Shown here: in pieces, positions 1 through 6,415 of the stretch
How positions within the stretch are numbered: position 1 is the stretch's first letter
Layout of the letters: each line of letters starts with the position of its first letter
Program-made: the position numbers and the translations under genes
Source of the DNA: Clostridia bacterium
Lineage (GTDB): Bacteria > Bacillota > Clostridia > Oscillospirales > QAMX01
NCBI GenBank assembly: GCA_017556885.1
Contig: JAFYLV010000057.1
Location: forward strand, 1 to 6,955
Direction: 5' to 3'
DNA length: 6,955 nucleotides
The notes under the pieces: generated by a model
Databases searched by the model: none
Told to the model about the DNA's origin: nothing
What the model saw: the letters and a program-made list of their open reading frames with translations, nothing else

Positions 1-640
1 CATTCCGACCCCGAAGGGGGGAGCGGTACTCTGCGACAGCGGTGCAAATGCAGAATGTACACCGGAATATCTTCAGCAGTTTGCAATTCTCGGAAGTCTG
101 TATGCCGAGTGCGCGCTTGGTATCAAAGAGCCCCATACCGTGCTTCTGAACATTGGCGCAGAGGATACCAAGGGTACACCTGTGCACGTAGAGGCAAATT
201 CGCTTCTCCGTAAGGCAGCAGCTGACGGACTTCTTCGGTTTGACGGAAATATTGAGGGACGTGACGTTATGTCTACCTCGGCTTCCGTTATTGTTGCGGA
301 CGGATTTTCCGGAAATGTTCTGTTAAAGACGACCGAAGGCGTTGCCCTTTTCTTTGCAGGAGAGATCAAAAAGATCTTTAAGGCAAATATTATTTCCAAA
401 ATTGCGGCCCTTCTGGTCTTGAAAGGCGTAAACCGCCTGAAGAAGTCCATGGATTATAAGGAAGTTGGCGGCGCACCGCTGCTTGGAATTGCAAAGCCGG
501 TGATTAAAGCCCACGGCTCTGCAAACGATTACGCTTTCCGCAGCGCGATTCGCCAGGCGGTCGAATATGCTTCGTCCGATGCGATTTCCCGCATTACCGA
601 GGGTATTGCAGCCTTGAAAAGTGAATCGGCAGAGGCCTGA
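1..640 (+). CDS. plsX: Phosphate acyltransferase PlsX, 3' part (5' end outside window)
   Basis: PlsX makes acyl-phosphate from acyl-ACP and phosphate, the first committed step of the PlsX/PlsY route to lysophosphatidic acid; it is a peripheral membrane enzyme. The reading frame is open from base 2 to the TGA at 638-640, giving 212 residues. The family is usually about 330-350 residues, so roughly the first 120-130 are missing. Family blocks seen in order are IPTPKGGAVLCDSGANAEC at the very start of the frame, then TPEYLQQFA, LLNIGAEDTKGT, the FDGNIEGRDV block, VADGFSGNVLLKTTEG and, near the C-terminus, GGAPLLGIAKPVIKAHGSA. These match the conserved PlsX order without gaps or frameshifts. An ATG at 140 lies inside the conserved LLNIG block and is not the true start. 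The next gene encodes acyl carrier protein, which carries the acyl donor, so the neighbourhood fits. No fabD or fabG separates the two. No convincing terminator follows the stop codon, so transcripts may run on into acpP. Confidence 0.96.
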   Translation, partial: IPTPKGGAVLCDSGANAECTPEYLQQFAILGSLYAECALGIKEPHTVLLNIGAEDTKGTPVHVEANSLLRKAAADGLLRFDGNIEGRDVMSTSASVIVADGFSGNVLLKTTEGVALFFAGEIKKIFKANIISKIAALLVLKGVNRLKKSMDYKEVGGAPLLGIAKPVIKAHGSANDYAFRSAIRQAVEYASSDAISRITEGIAALKSESAEA

Positions 641-655
641 TCGAAAAACTTTCTC

Positions 656-684
656 TTGACAAATGGACAAACATTCCCTATTAT
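656..684 (+). promoter_or_regulatory. Sigma-A-type promoter for acpP
   Basis: A perfect -35 box TTGACA (656-661) and a -10 box TATTAT (679-684, 5 of 6 consensus bases) are separated by exactly 17 bases. Transcription would begin near base 691, leaving a leader of about 46 bases before acpP. The promoter starts 15 bases after the plsX stop. It would give acpP, whose product is usually among the most abundant cell proteins, expression independent of the upstream lipid genes. I saw no FapR-like operator (TTAGTAC...GTACTAA type) here. This is a prediction from sequence and spacing alone. Confidence 0.8.
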
Positions 685-700
685 AAGAGATACAGATATA

Positions 701-718
701 GGATCCTCACGTGGATCC
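701..718 (+). promoter_or_regulatory. Small hairpin in the acpP 5' leader
   Basis: Two GGATCC hexamers (701-706 and 713-718) flank a 6-base spacer. Because GGATCC is self-complementary, they can pair as a 6-bp stem with loop TCACGT. The stem lies about 10 bases after the predicted transcription start and ends directly before the purine-rich ribosome site (GGGAAAGGG, 719-727). It could stabilise the 5' end of the acpP mRNA or affect ribosome access. No function is proven, and six-base repeats can arise by chance. Confidence 0.35.
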
Positions 719-736
719 GGGAAAGGGTTGTAAAAT

Positions 737-967
737 ATGGTATTCGAGAAACTTTGCGACATTATCGCTGAGCAGTTCGGTATTGATGCAGACAGCATTA
801 CCGAGGCCACTTCCTTTGCTGAGGATCTTAACGCTGATTCTCTGGATATGGTCGATGTCGTTCTTGCCATTCAGGAGCAGTTCAACATCGGCGAGATCGA
901 TGACGATGAGCTTGCCGGCATTGAGACTGTCGGTCAGGTCGTTGCGCTGATCGAGAACAAGGCATAA
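737..967 (+). CDS. acpP: Acyl carrier protein
   Basis: This is the small acidic protein that carries growing fatty acyl chains on a 4'-phosphopantetheine arm during type II fatty acid synthesis, and that delivers acyl groups to PlsX, encoded just upstream. It has 76 residues, the usual size. The DSLD motif is at residues 34-37, with Ser35 as the predicted phosphopantetheine attachment site. It is followed by the acidic helix II (MVDVVLAIQEQF), which binds partner enzymes. The loop after it (NIGEIDDDEL) is a slight variant of the common GIEIPDED type. The ATG start has an AAGGG ribosome site (723-727) 9 bases upstream. The gene has its own promoter (656-684) and a hairpin terminator candidate directly downstream. 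The adjacency to plsX and rnc supports the primary fatty-acid ACP rather than a polyketide or D-alanyl carrier protein. Confidence 0.97.
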   Translation: MVFEKLCDIIAEQFGIDADSITEATSFAEDLNADSLDMVDVVLAIQEQFNIGEIDDDELAGIETVGQVVALIENKA

Positions 968-985
968 ATTACCGTAATGGGTTAT

Positions 986-1015
986 GAAGCGGTGCATGCA
1001 CCGCTTCTTTTCCTT
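986..1015 (+). terminator. Palindromic hairpin after acpP, probable leaky terminator
   Basis: Bases 986-1007 form a perfect 22-base palindrome, GAAGCGGTGCA followed by TGCACCGCTTC. As RNA it would fold to a 9-bp stem (986-994 with 999-1007) closed by loop CATG. The following T tract is short and interrupted (TTTT at 1008-1011, then CC, then TT). The hairpin begins 18 bases after the acpP stop and ends 41 bases before the rnc start. A strong stem with a poor T tract suggests partial termination, giving much acpP mRNA and less rnc-smc-ftsY mRNA. I saw no promoter between it and rnc. Reverse termination is unlikely to matter, since no minus-strand gene is present. Confidence 0.7.
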
Positions 1016-1030
1016 GTTATGTAAACGACG

Positions 1031-1039
1031 GGAAAGGAG
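1031..1039 (+). promoter_or_regulatory. Ribosome binding site fixing the TTG start of rnc
   Basis: GGAAAGGAG has a strong Shine-Dalgarno core (AAAGGAG, 1033-1039) and lies 9 bases before TTG at 1049-1051. An in-frame TAA at 1022-1024 rules out any longer start. No in-frame ATG occurs before the conserved RNase III N-terminus, so TTG is the best start. Confidence 0.8.
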
Positions 1040-1048
1040 AGACTGTAC

Positions 1049-1747
1049 TTGAACATCCGATTTGACTATACATTTCGGGATCCGCAACTTCTGTTGACTG
1101 CGATGACGCATAGATCCTACATCCGAGAGAAGCGTTTGCCGTATGATGCCTGTAATGAGAGACTGGAGTTTCTTGGCGATTCTCTCCTGAACTATATCAC
1201 TGCGGAGCATCTTTTCGGCAGATTTCCGGACCGTGAGGAAGGCGAGCTGACCAAGCTGCGCGCCCTTGTTGTTTGTGAGGAAGCGTTGAATATTGTCGCT
1301 GCATCCCTTGGGATCTCTGCGGCCCTCCGTCTTGGTCACGGTGAGGATATGAACGGCGGCCGCAAACGCGCATCCATTCTTGCGGATGCGGTGGAGGCTT
1401 ATATCGCCGCTGTATATCTTGACGGCGGTATGGAGGAAGTCCGTCGGCTGGTTCTTTTCTTTATACCGGAGCTTGTGGACCGGGCTGAGGCAGGCGAACT
1501 TCGCTATGCCGACAACAAGACCGTGCTCCAGGAGCTGATCCAGCAAAAACCCGGGGATACGCTTCGGTACGAGATCCTGTCTGCCGCAGGTCCGGATCAC
1601 GACCGGATCTTTACTGCGGGCGTGTTTCTCAATGATGTTCTCTGTGCCGAGGCACAGGGAAAGAGCAAGAAAGAGGCCCAGCAAGCTGCTGCGGGACTTC
1701 TTCTGTCCAAGATTCGCAGCGGTGAAATCCAACACTCGGAGGCATAA
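1049..1747 (+). CDS. rnc: Ribonuclease III
   Basis: This endonuclease cleaves double-stranded RNA, with roles in rRNA precursor processing and mRNA or antisense-RNA turnover. It has 232 residues, normal for the bacterial family. The N-terminal catalytic domain (about 1-145) carries the signature NERLEFLGD at residues 36-44, with metal-binding Glu40 and Asp44. The second acidic pair, Asp113 and Glu116, is in ILADAVEAYIAAVYLDGG. The C-terminal double-stranded-RNA-binding domain (about 153-225) shows the expected NKTVLQELIQQK, GPDHDRIFTAGV and KSKKEAQQAAA segments. All four catalytic acidic residues are present, so the enzyme should be active. The start is TTG with a good ribosome site 9 bases upstream; the weak start codon probably limits expression. 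The stop lies 2 bases before smc, whose ribosome site is inside the rnc 3' end, so the two genes are co-transcribed and possibly translationally coupled. Confidence 0.97.
   Translation: MNIRFDYTFRDPQLLLTAMTHRSYIREKRLPYDACNERLEFLGDSLLNYITAEHLFGRFPDREEGELTKLRALVVCEEALNIVAASLGISAALRLGHGEDMNGGRKRASILADAVEAYIAAVYLDGGMEEVRRLVLFFIPELVDRAEAGELRYADNKTVLQELIQQKPGDTLRYEILSAAGPDHDRIFTAGVFLNDVLCAEAQGKSKKEAQQAAAGLLLSKIRSGEIQHSEA
1737..1742 (+). promoter_or_regulatory. Ribosome binding site for smc within the rnc 3' end
   Basis: CGGAGG lies 7 bases before the GTG at 1750 and overlaps the last codons of rnc. Ribosomes finishing rnc would cover it, which suggests translational coupling. It supports GTG at 1750 as the true smc start, in agreement with the conserved SMC N-terminus (YLKSLEIMGFKSF). 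Confidence 0.7.
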
Positions 1748-1749
1748 GC

Positions 1750-4700
1750 GTGTATCTGAAATCACTTGAGATCATGGGCTTCAAATCCTTCCCGGATCGG
1801 ACGCTGATTCGGTTTGGTGAGGGCATGACGGCCATTGTTGGTCCGAACGGATCGGGCAAATCGAATATTTCCGACGCCATCCGTTGGGTGTTGGGTGAGC
1901 AGTCCTCCAAGGCACTTCGCGGTTCGAAGATGGAGGACGTCATCTTTAACGGATCGGAAAAACGCCCGCCGCAGGGCTTTGCCGAAGTCACGCTGACCAT
2001 TGATAATTCCGACGGTCATTTTAAACTGGATTACGATGAAATTGCCGTTACCCGACGCTACTACCGTTCCGGCGACAGCGATTTCTTTATCAACCGCAAG
2101 CCCGTTCGCCTGCGGGATATTCACGAATTGTTTATGGACACAGGCCTTGGCCGCGACGGTTATGCTATGGTTGGTCAAGGTCGTATTGACGAAATTCTTT
2201 CACAGAAAAGTGAAGATCGCCGCGAGATCTTTGAAGAGGCCTCCGGTATTTCCCGCTTCCGTTACCGCAAGGAGGAAGCGGAGCGTAAGCTTGCCGGAAC
2301 GGAGGACAATCTTGTCCGTTTGCGCGATATTATCGGTGAGATGGAGACCCGCGTAGAGCCCCTCGCCAAGCAGGCGGAAAAGGCAAAAAAATTCCTCCTT
2401 ATCCGCGATGAGTTGCGTGGCCTTGAGATCGACCGCTGGATGGAAGAAGCTGACCGCATCCGGGAGAAGAGCGCGAAGGCCGCCGGCGATCTGGAGATCT
2501 CCCGCTTCCAGCTGGAGGAGTGCCGACGCGACCTGGAGGCGCTTTATGCGGAAAGTGAACGCCGCGCGGAGAGCTTCCGGGAAAACGAAGTCGCAGTTCA
2601 GCGACTTCGTACGGAACTTTCTGAAAAAGAATCCCATCTTTCTGAGCTTCGCAGTGCGGCCGCACTTTTGCAGAGCGAAGCTAATCATTATGCGGCAAGC
2701 GCCGCAAGATCCCGGGAGGAGCTAACCTCCGGTGAAAACCGAAAGACGGAAGTAGAGGCAGAGATCCTCACGGTTCGCGAGCAGCTTGCCGCTGCAAGCC
2801 GCGTTCGTGAGGAGACCGAAGCCGCCATTCGGGAGGCATCCGAGAAAGCGGCGGAACTTTTAAAATCTGCGGATGACCTGAACAACCGTATTGATGCCCT
2901 GCGTGCTAAGGAGACGGAACTTCGTGGCTCTGCCGCCCTTGCCGGCAGCGATGCAGCCGGAGCTGAGGCTTCCCGTGCTGCGCTTTCCGAGCGTGCCGCG
3001 GATGCAACGGCCGCCGCGGAGAATACACATAAGCGCATCCTTTCCGTTGAAGAGGAAATCAAGGAAAAGCAGGGCGTTCGCAGCGAAAACGAAACACGCC
3101 TTTCCGAGATCATGAACATTATCAACGGCCACGGTCTGCGCATTGCAAGCCGCGAGAAGCGCATGAATTCTCTGACGGAGAAGGTCAATGCACTCCGTAT
3201 CGAGCTGGATACACAAAAAGAAAAACATCGCCTTCTTACAGAAATGGAGAAGGATTTTGAAGGCTATTCCAAGGGCGTACGTCTGCTCATGCGCGAGTCG
3301 GAGCGCGGCGGTCTTTCCGGAATTTACGGTACCGTTGGTTCTTTGATTTCGGTAGAGGATGAGTATGCAGTTGCGGTGGAGTCCGTACTTGGAAATGCGC
3401 TGCAGAATGTCATTACTGTGGATGAAAAGGCTGCGAAGGGCGCTATGCTGTATCTTAAGCGTACCGATTCCGGCCGCGCCACCTTCCTTCCGGTTTCGAC
3501 CATCCGACCGGCAAACCTTGAGGCAAAGGGACTGGATCGTGAGGCCGGTTTTATCGGCGTTGCCGCAGAGCTTGTTAATGTTGAGGCGAAATACCGGGAC
3601 GTTGTGTCATATCTTCTCGGTAGGACTGCCGTTGTTGACCATATCGACAGTGCCATCGCGATTGCGCGCAAATTCAGGCATTCCTTCCGCATTGTGACCC
3701 TTGACGGTCAGATCATCAATGCCGGCGGTTCTATGACCGGCGGAAGTTCCGTACGCGGTGCGGGTATTCTGTCCCGTGCAAATGAGCTTAAACGCATTGC
3801 GGAGGCGATTCAGGCGTTAGAAGGTGATCTTGATCGCGACACGGCTGCCCTTGCGGAGGCGCGCCGCGAGTATGACCTTTCCGTATACGAGCTGGATGCC
3901 GCTCGCGCAGAGCAGCGCACCTGCGAGGACGGACTTCTTTCTGTCAATTCCCATCTTTCCCAGCTTGCAGTTTTGAAAGACGGTCTTTTGTATGAGCACG
4001 AACGGCTGCAGAGTGAGGCAGAGGCATGCCTTGCGAAGATCCGCGAGTCCGAAGAAAATGCCGGTGCACTTGCTGCCGCGGCGGCGAATTATACGGCGGA
4101 AGCAGATTCCCTTGCCGCAGAGATCGCAAAACTGACGGAGGGCCGTCTGGTTGCCTTTGAGACGCAGAACTCCGTATCCGATGAAATGCGCCGTCTGCAG
4201 GAAAAACTCTATGCAGATACCGCGGAAGAAACGGCGGCGACCACCCGGCTTTCCGAACTTTCCTCTGTCCGTGACCTGCTTTCCGAGGATAAGACCAAGC
4301 AGGAGCAGATCATTGCCCGTGCGGAAGCCGAGCGCGACATCCTTCTTGCCCGTGCTGCGGATAAGGAGAAGGAGTTGGAGGCCTTTGCTTCCGAGCTCAA
4401 TTCCGTTCGCGAGAGCATTTCCGAAACGGATGCTGCCCGTCTTGTCATTGAGCAGGAGCGTACCCAGTGTGAAAAGCGCCTGCGCGAAAAGAACGATGAT
4501 GCTACCCGTCTTGAGGGTCTCTGTATCCGTCTGGAGACATTGAAATCTGCCTCGGATGAGGAGGAAAAGATTCTTTCCGACCGTCTGTGGGAGAATTATG
4601 AGCTGACCATCGGTGAGGCACAGACCATGCGCCGCCCCATTGAAAATATGCAGGAAACGGTGGCGCGCATCTCACATCTGAAGGCACAGAAGCGCGGCCT

Positions 4701-5316
4701 TGGCGAAGTCAACGTCAACGCCGTGGAGGAATATGAAACTCTTCGGGAGCGCTATGACTTCTACTGCGGTCAGCGGGATGACGTTGAAAAGGCGCGGGAT
4801 GATCTGCTGCATGTCATCGGCGATATCACCGGAGAGATGAAAACCATCTTTGCGGATGCATTCCGCAAGATCAATGAAAACTTTAAGGTGACGTTCAGCG
4901 AAATGTTCGGCGGCGGTTATGCCGAGCTTTTCCTGGAGGATCCCAAGGATATTCTGAACTGTGGCATTGAGATCAAGGCTCAGCCTCCCGGAAAGTCCAT
5001 GAAGGCCATCAGCCTGCTTTCCGGCGGTGAGAAGGCTTTTGTCGCCATTGCGCTGCATTTTGCCATTCTGAAGGTTCGTCCTACCACCTTCTGCGTGTTG
5101 GATGAGATCGAGACGGCGTTGGACGAGGCCAATGTGAACCGCTTTGCACATTTTGTGCGCGAGATGTCCAAGGCGGTACAGTTTATCCTCATTACCCACC
5201 GACGCGGTACGATGGAGGAGTCGGATATCCTCTACGGTGTTACGCAGCAGCAGGGCGTTACCCGTGTGCTTACGCTGGATATGGCTAAGGCAGAAAAGGA
5301 ATTCAACATCAAGTAA
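1750..5316 (+). CDS. smc: Chromosome segregation ATPase SMC (condensin)
   Basis: SMC dimerises and, with ScpA and ScpB (not in this window), extrudes and compacts DNA so that newly replicated origins separate. The protein has 1188 residues, matching the usual length of about 1,180-1,190. In order, the N-terminal head (about 1-160) has Walker A GPNGSGKS at 31-38 and the Q-loop glutamine at 143 (VGQGRID). The first coiled-coil arm is about 165-515. The hinge is about 515-680, with GIYGTVGSLI near 524-533 and the glycine-rich GGSMTGGSS at 659-667. The returning arm is about 680-1030. The C-terminal head has the ABC signature LSGGEK at 1090-1095, Walker B with catalytic glutamate FCVLDE at 1114-1119, the D-loop ALDEANV and the switch histidine in LITHRRGTMEE. 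The two arms are equal in length, as needed for antiparallel folding. The start is GTG, 2 bases after rnc. All ATPase motifs are intact. Rad50 or RecN is excluded by the hinge and by the head sequence. Confidence 0.98.
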   Translation: MYLKSLEIMGFKSFPDRTLIRFGEGMTAIVGPNGSGKSNISDAIRWVLGEQSSKALRGSKMEDVIFNGSEKRPPQGFAEVTLTIDNSDGHFKLDYDEIAVTRRYYRSGDSDFFINRKPVRLRDIHELFMDTGLGRDGYAMVGQGRIDEILSQKSEDRREIFEEASGISRFRYRKEEAERKLAGTEDNLVRLRDIIGEMETRVEPLAKQAEKAKKFLLIRDELRGLEIDRWMEEADRIREKSAKAAGDLEISRFQLEECRRDLEALYAESERRAESFRENEVAVQRLRTELSEKESHLSELRSAAALLQSEANHYAASAARSREELTSGENRKTEVEAEILTVREQLAAASRVREETEAAIREASEKAAELLKSADDLNNRIDALRAKETELRGSAALAGSDAAGAEASRAALSERAADATAAAENTHKRILSVEEEIKEKQGVRSENETRLSEIMNIINGHGLRIASREKRMNSLTEKVNALRIELDTQKEKHRLLTEMEKDFEGYSKGVRLLMRESERGGLSGIYGTVGSLISVEDEYAVAVESVLGNALQNVITVDEKAAKGAMLYLKRTDSGRATFLPVSTIRPANLEAKGLDREAGFIGVAAELVNVEAKYRDVVSYLLGRTAVVDHIDSAIAIARKFRHSFRIVTLDGQIINAGGSMTGGSSVRGAGILSRANELKRIAEAIQALEGDLDRDTAALAEARREYDLSVYELDAARAEQRTCEDGLLSVNSHLSQLAVLKDGLLYEHERLQSEAEACLAKIRESEENAGALAAAAANYTAEADSLAAEIAKLTEGRLVAFETQNSVSDEMRRLQEKLYADTAEETAATTRLSELSSVRDLLSEDKTKQEQIIARAEAERDILLARAADKEKELEAFASELNSVRESISETDAARLVIEQERTQCEKRLREKNDDATRLEGLCIRLETLKSASDEEEKILSDRLWENYELTIGEAQTMRRPIENMQETVARISHLKAQKRGLGEVNVNAVEEYETLRERYDFYCGQRDDVEKARDDLLHVIGDITGEMKTIFADAFRKINENFKVTFSEMFGGGYAELFLEDPKDILNCGIEIKAQPPGKSMKAISLLSGGEKAFVAIALHFAILKVRPTTFCVLDEIETALDEANVNRFAHFVREMSKAVQFILITHRRGTMEESDILYGVTQQQGVTRVLTLDMAKAEKEFNIK

Positions 5317-5320
5317 GGAG
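5314..5320 (+). promoter_or_regulatory. Ribosome binding site for ftsY overlapping the smc stop
   Basis: TAAGGAG includes the smc stop codon (TAA, 5314-5316) and lies 11 bases before the ATG at 5332, slightly longer than ideal spacing. A nearer ATG at 5322 is in another frame and too close to the site. The arrangement suggests coupling of ftsY translation to termination on smc. Confidence 0.7.
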
Positions 5321-5331
5321 CATGTCCTCAA

Positions 5332-6237
5332 ATGGATATTTTTGGTAAGATCAAGGCCGGACTTACGAAAACCCGTGATTCCATCGCCGCGCGTATTGAT
5401 ATGATCCTCAACAGTATGACAAAGATCGATGAGGATCTGATGGAGGAACTGTGCGATGCCCTGATCCTTTCGGATATGGGTGCGGAAACGGCAGACGCGT
5501 TGGTGGATGAACTTCGCGACCGCATCAAAGAAAAGGGTATCAAAGATGCGGATGCCCTGCGTAATGAGCTTCGCGGCATGATTGCCGATAAGCTTTGCGA
5601 CGGTGTGCATGAGATTCCGGAAGGAGAGGGCCCTCTGGTCATTCTTCTTGTGGGAGTTAACGGCGCAGGAAAGACCACCACGGCAGGAAAGCTCGCCGGT
5701 CTTTATGCAGGGTCCGGTAAAAAGGTTCTTCTTTGCGCGGCGGATACCTTCCGCGCGGCAGCTGCCGACCAGCTGGAGATCTGGGCCGGGCGTGCCGGTG
5801 CCGGTATCGTCCGCCACGGCGAGGGTGGTGATCCGGCCGCCGTTGTGTTTGATGCCTGCTCGGCGACCAAAGCACGTGGTGTTGACGTGCTGATCTGCGA
5901 TACGGCCGGACGTCTTCATAACAAGCAGAACCTGATGAACGAGCTTGAAAAGATCAAGCGCGTCATCGACCGTGAGCTGCCTGATGCCCGTAAAGAGGTC
6001 CTGCTGGTGTTGGATGCAACTACCGGACAGAACGCCGTGCAGCAGGCAAAGCAGTTCGGTGCCGTGACGGATGTGACCGGCATCGTTCTCACAAAGCTTG
6101 ACGGAACCGCAAAGGGAGGTATCGTTCTTCCCATTCATACAACGATGGGTTACCCCGTTAAGTTCGTCTGTGTGGGGGAGACCATTGAAGATATGCTTCC
6201 CTTTGATGCAAAAAGCTTTGCGGAAGCACTCATCTGA
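5332..6237 (+). CDS. ftsY: Signal recognition particle receptor FtsY
   Basis: FtsY is the membrane-associated SRP-family GTPase that docks Ffh-ribosome-nascent-chain complexes so membrane and secreted proteins reach the SecYEG translocon. It has 301 residues and is an NG-type FtsY. The N domain is about 1-95, beginning with a basic amphipathic stretch (FGKIKAGLTKTRDSI) that probably contacts lipid. The G domain follows, with P-loop GVNGAGKTT at 108-116, DTFRAAAADQLEIW, DTAGRLHNKQNLMNEL from 190, TKLDGTAKGG from 254, and the closing FVCVGETIEDMLPFD. The long acidic A domain of E. coli FtsY is absent, as is usual in Firmicutes. The DTAGRLHNKQNLMNEL form and the C-terminal end without an M domain separate it from Ffh. 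It lies 15 bases after smc and is followed by a strong terminator, so it is the last gene of the rnc-smc-ftsY block. Its sense codons include no TTA, CTA or TCA. Confidence 0.97.
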   Translation: MDIFGKIKAGLTKTRDSIAARIDMILNSMTKIDEDLMEELCDALILSDMGAETADALVDELRDRIKEKGIKDADALRNELRGMIADKLCDGVHEIPEGEGPLVILLVGVNGAGKTTTAGKLAGLYAGSGKKVLLCAADTFRAAAADQLEIWAGRAGAGIVRHGEGGDPAAVVFDACSATKARGVDVLICDTAGRLHNKQNLMNELEKIKRVIDRELPDARKEVLLVLDATTGQNAVQQAKQFGAVTDVTGIVLTKLDGTAKGGIVLPIHTTMGYPVKFVCVGETIEDMLPFDAKSFAEALI

Positions 6238-6253
6238 TAACTTGATAATTTCG

Positions 6254-6282
6254 AAAGACAGTCCTTCGGGACTGTCTTTTTT
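6254..6282 (+). terminator. Rho-independent terminator after ftsY
   Basis: AAAGACAGTCC (6254-6264) pairs with GGACTGTCTTT (6269-6279) around a stable UUCG tetraloop. The uninterrupted T run is 6277-6282. The hairpin begins 16 bases after the ftsY stop and has all the features of a strong intrinsic terminator. It separates the rnc-smc-ftsY unit from the downstream gene, which has its own promoter. Confidence 0.93.
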
Positions 6283-6303
6283 CGTACGGTAAACGAATAT
6301 GAA

Positions 6304-6328
6304 AAATGTGTGAAACATTCTGACATTT
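6304..6328 (+). repeat. Short inverted repeat upstream of the DUF5685 promoter
   Basis: AAATGT (6304-6309) is repeated in inverted form as ACATTT (6323-6328), and a second inverted copy, ACATT, sits between them at 6315-6319. The cluster ends 12 bases before the -35 box of the next gene, a position where an activator or repressor could bind. The repeats are short and AT-rich, so chance is a real possibility. No regulator family is recognised. Confidence 0.25.
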
Positions 6329-6340
6329 CTGCTATATGGG

Positions 6341-6369
6341 TTGTAAGTTTCGAAGATTTATTGTATAAT
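6341..6369 (+). promoter_or_regulatory. Sigma-A-type promoter for the DUF5685 gene
   Basis: The -35 box TTGTAA (6341-6346, 4 of 6 consensus bases) and a perfect -10 box TATAAT (6364-6369) are separated by exactly 17 bases. Transcription would start near 6376, giving a leader of about 40 bases. It follows the ftsY terminator and precedes the ribosome site of the next gene, so its position is as expected for a separate transcription unit. Confidence 0.8.
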
Positions 6370-6402
6370 ACAGTGATAGTGGATATCTATATTCCTTTGT
6401 AT

Positions 6403-6408
6403 GGGAGG
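6403..6408 (+). promoter_or_regulatory. Ribosome binding site deciding the GTG start of the DUF5685 gene
   Basis: GGGAGG lies 7 bases before GTG at 6416. An in-frame ATG at 6401 would add five residues (MGGST), but it overlaps this ribosome site and has no Shine-Dalgarno sequence of its own. GTG also places the conserved YGYIRP segment at the extreme N-terminus, as expected for the family. Confidence 0.75.
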
Positions 6409-6415
6409 CAGCACC

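Noticed and set aside
140..640. ATG at 140 as the start of a separate 166-residue protein
   Set aside because: The frame continues upstream to the window edge with conserved PlsX sequence, so this ATG is internal to a gene cut by the window.
1014..1025. Possible promoter for rnc in the AT-rich bases after the acpP hairpin
   Set aside because: No acceptable -10 box with a -35 box at 16-18 bases could be found; the upstream position falls inside the hairpin.
707..1765. Minus-strand open frame of 352 codons across acpP and rnc
   Set aside because: Same codon-aligned shadow effect; it spans two real genes and the hairpin between them and shows no recognisable protein features.
2408..2725. Several alternative-frame openings of about 60-170 codons on both strands within smc
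   Set aside because: They overlap the continuous SMC frame, have Arg/Ser/Pro-rich translations typical of shifted frames, and lack their own ribosome sites.
4672..6318. Minus-strand open frame of 548 codons across the smc 3' end, ftsY and the ftsY terminator
   Set aside because: It is codon-aligned with intact, well-known genes, crosses a terminator hairpin, resembles no family, and is explained by avoidance of TTA, CTA and TCA sense codons.
6401..6403. ATG at 6401 as the start of the DUF5685 gene
   Set aside because: It overlaps the GGGAGG ribosome site and has none of its own; GTG at 6416 has correct spacing and gives the family-like N-terminus.
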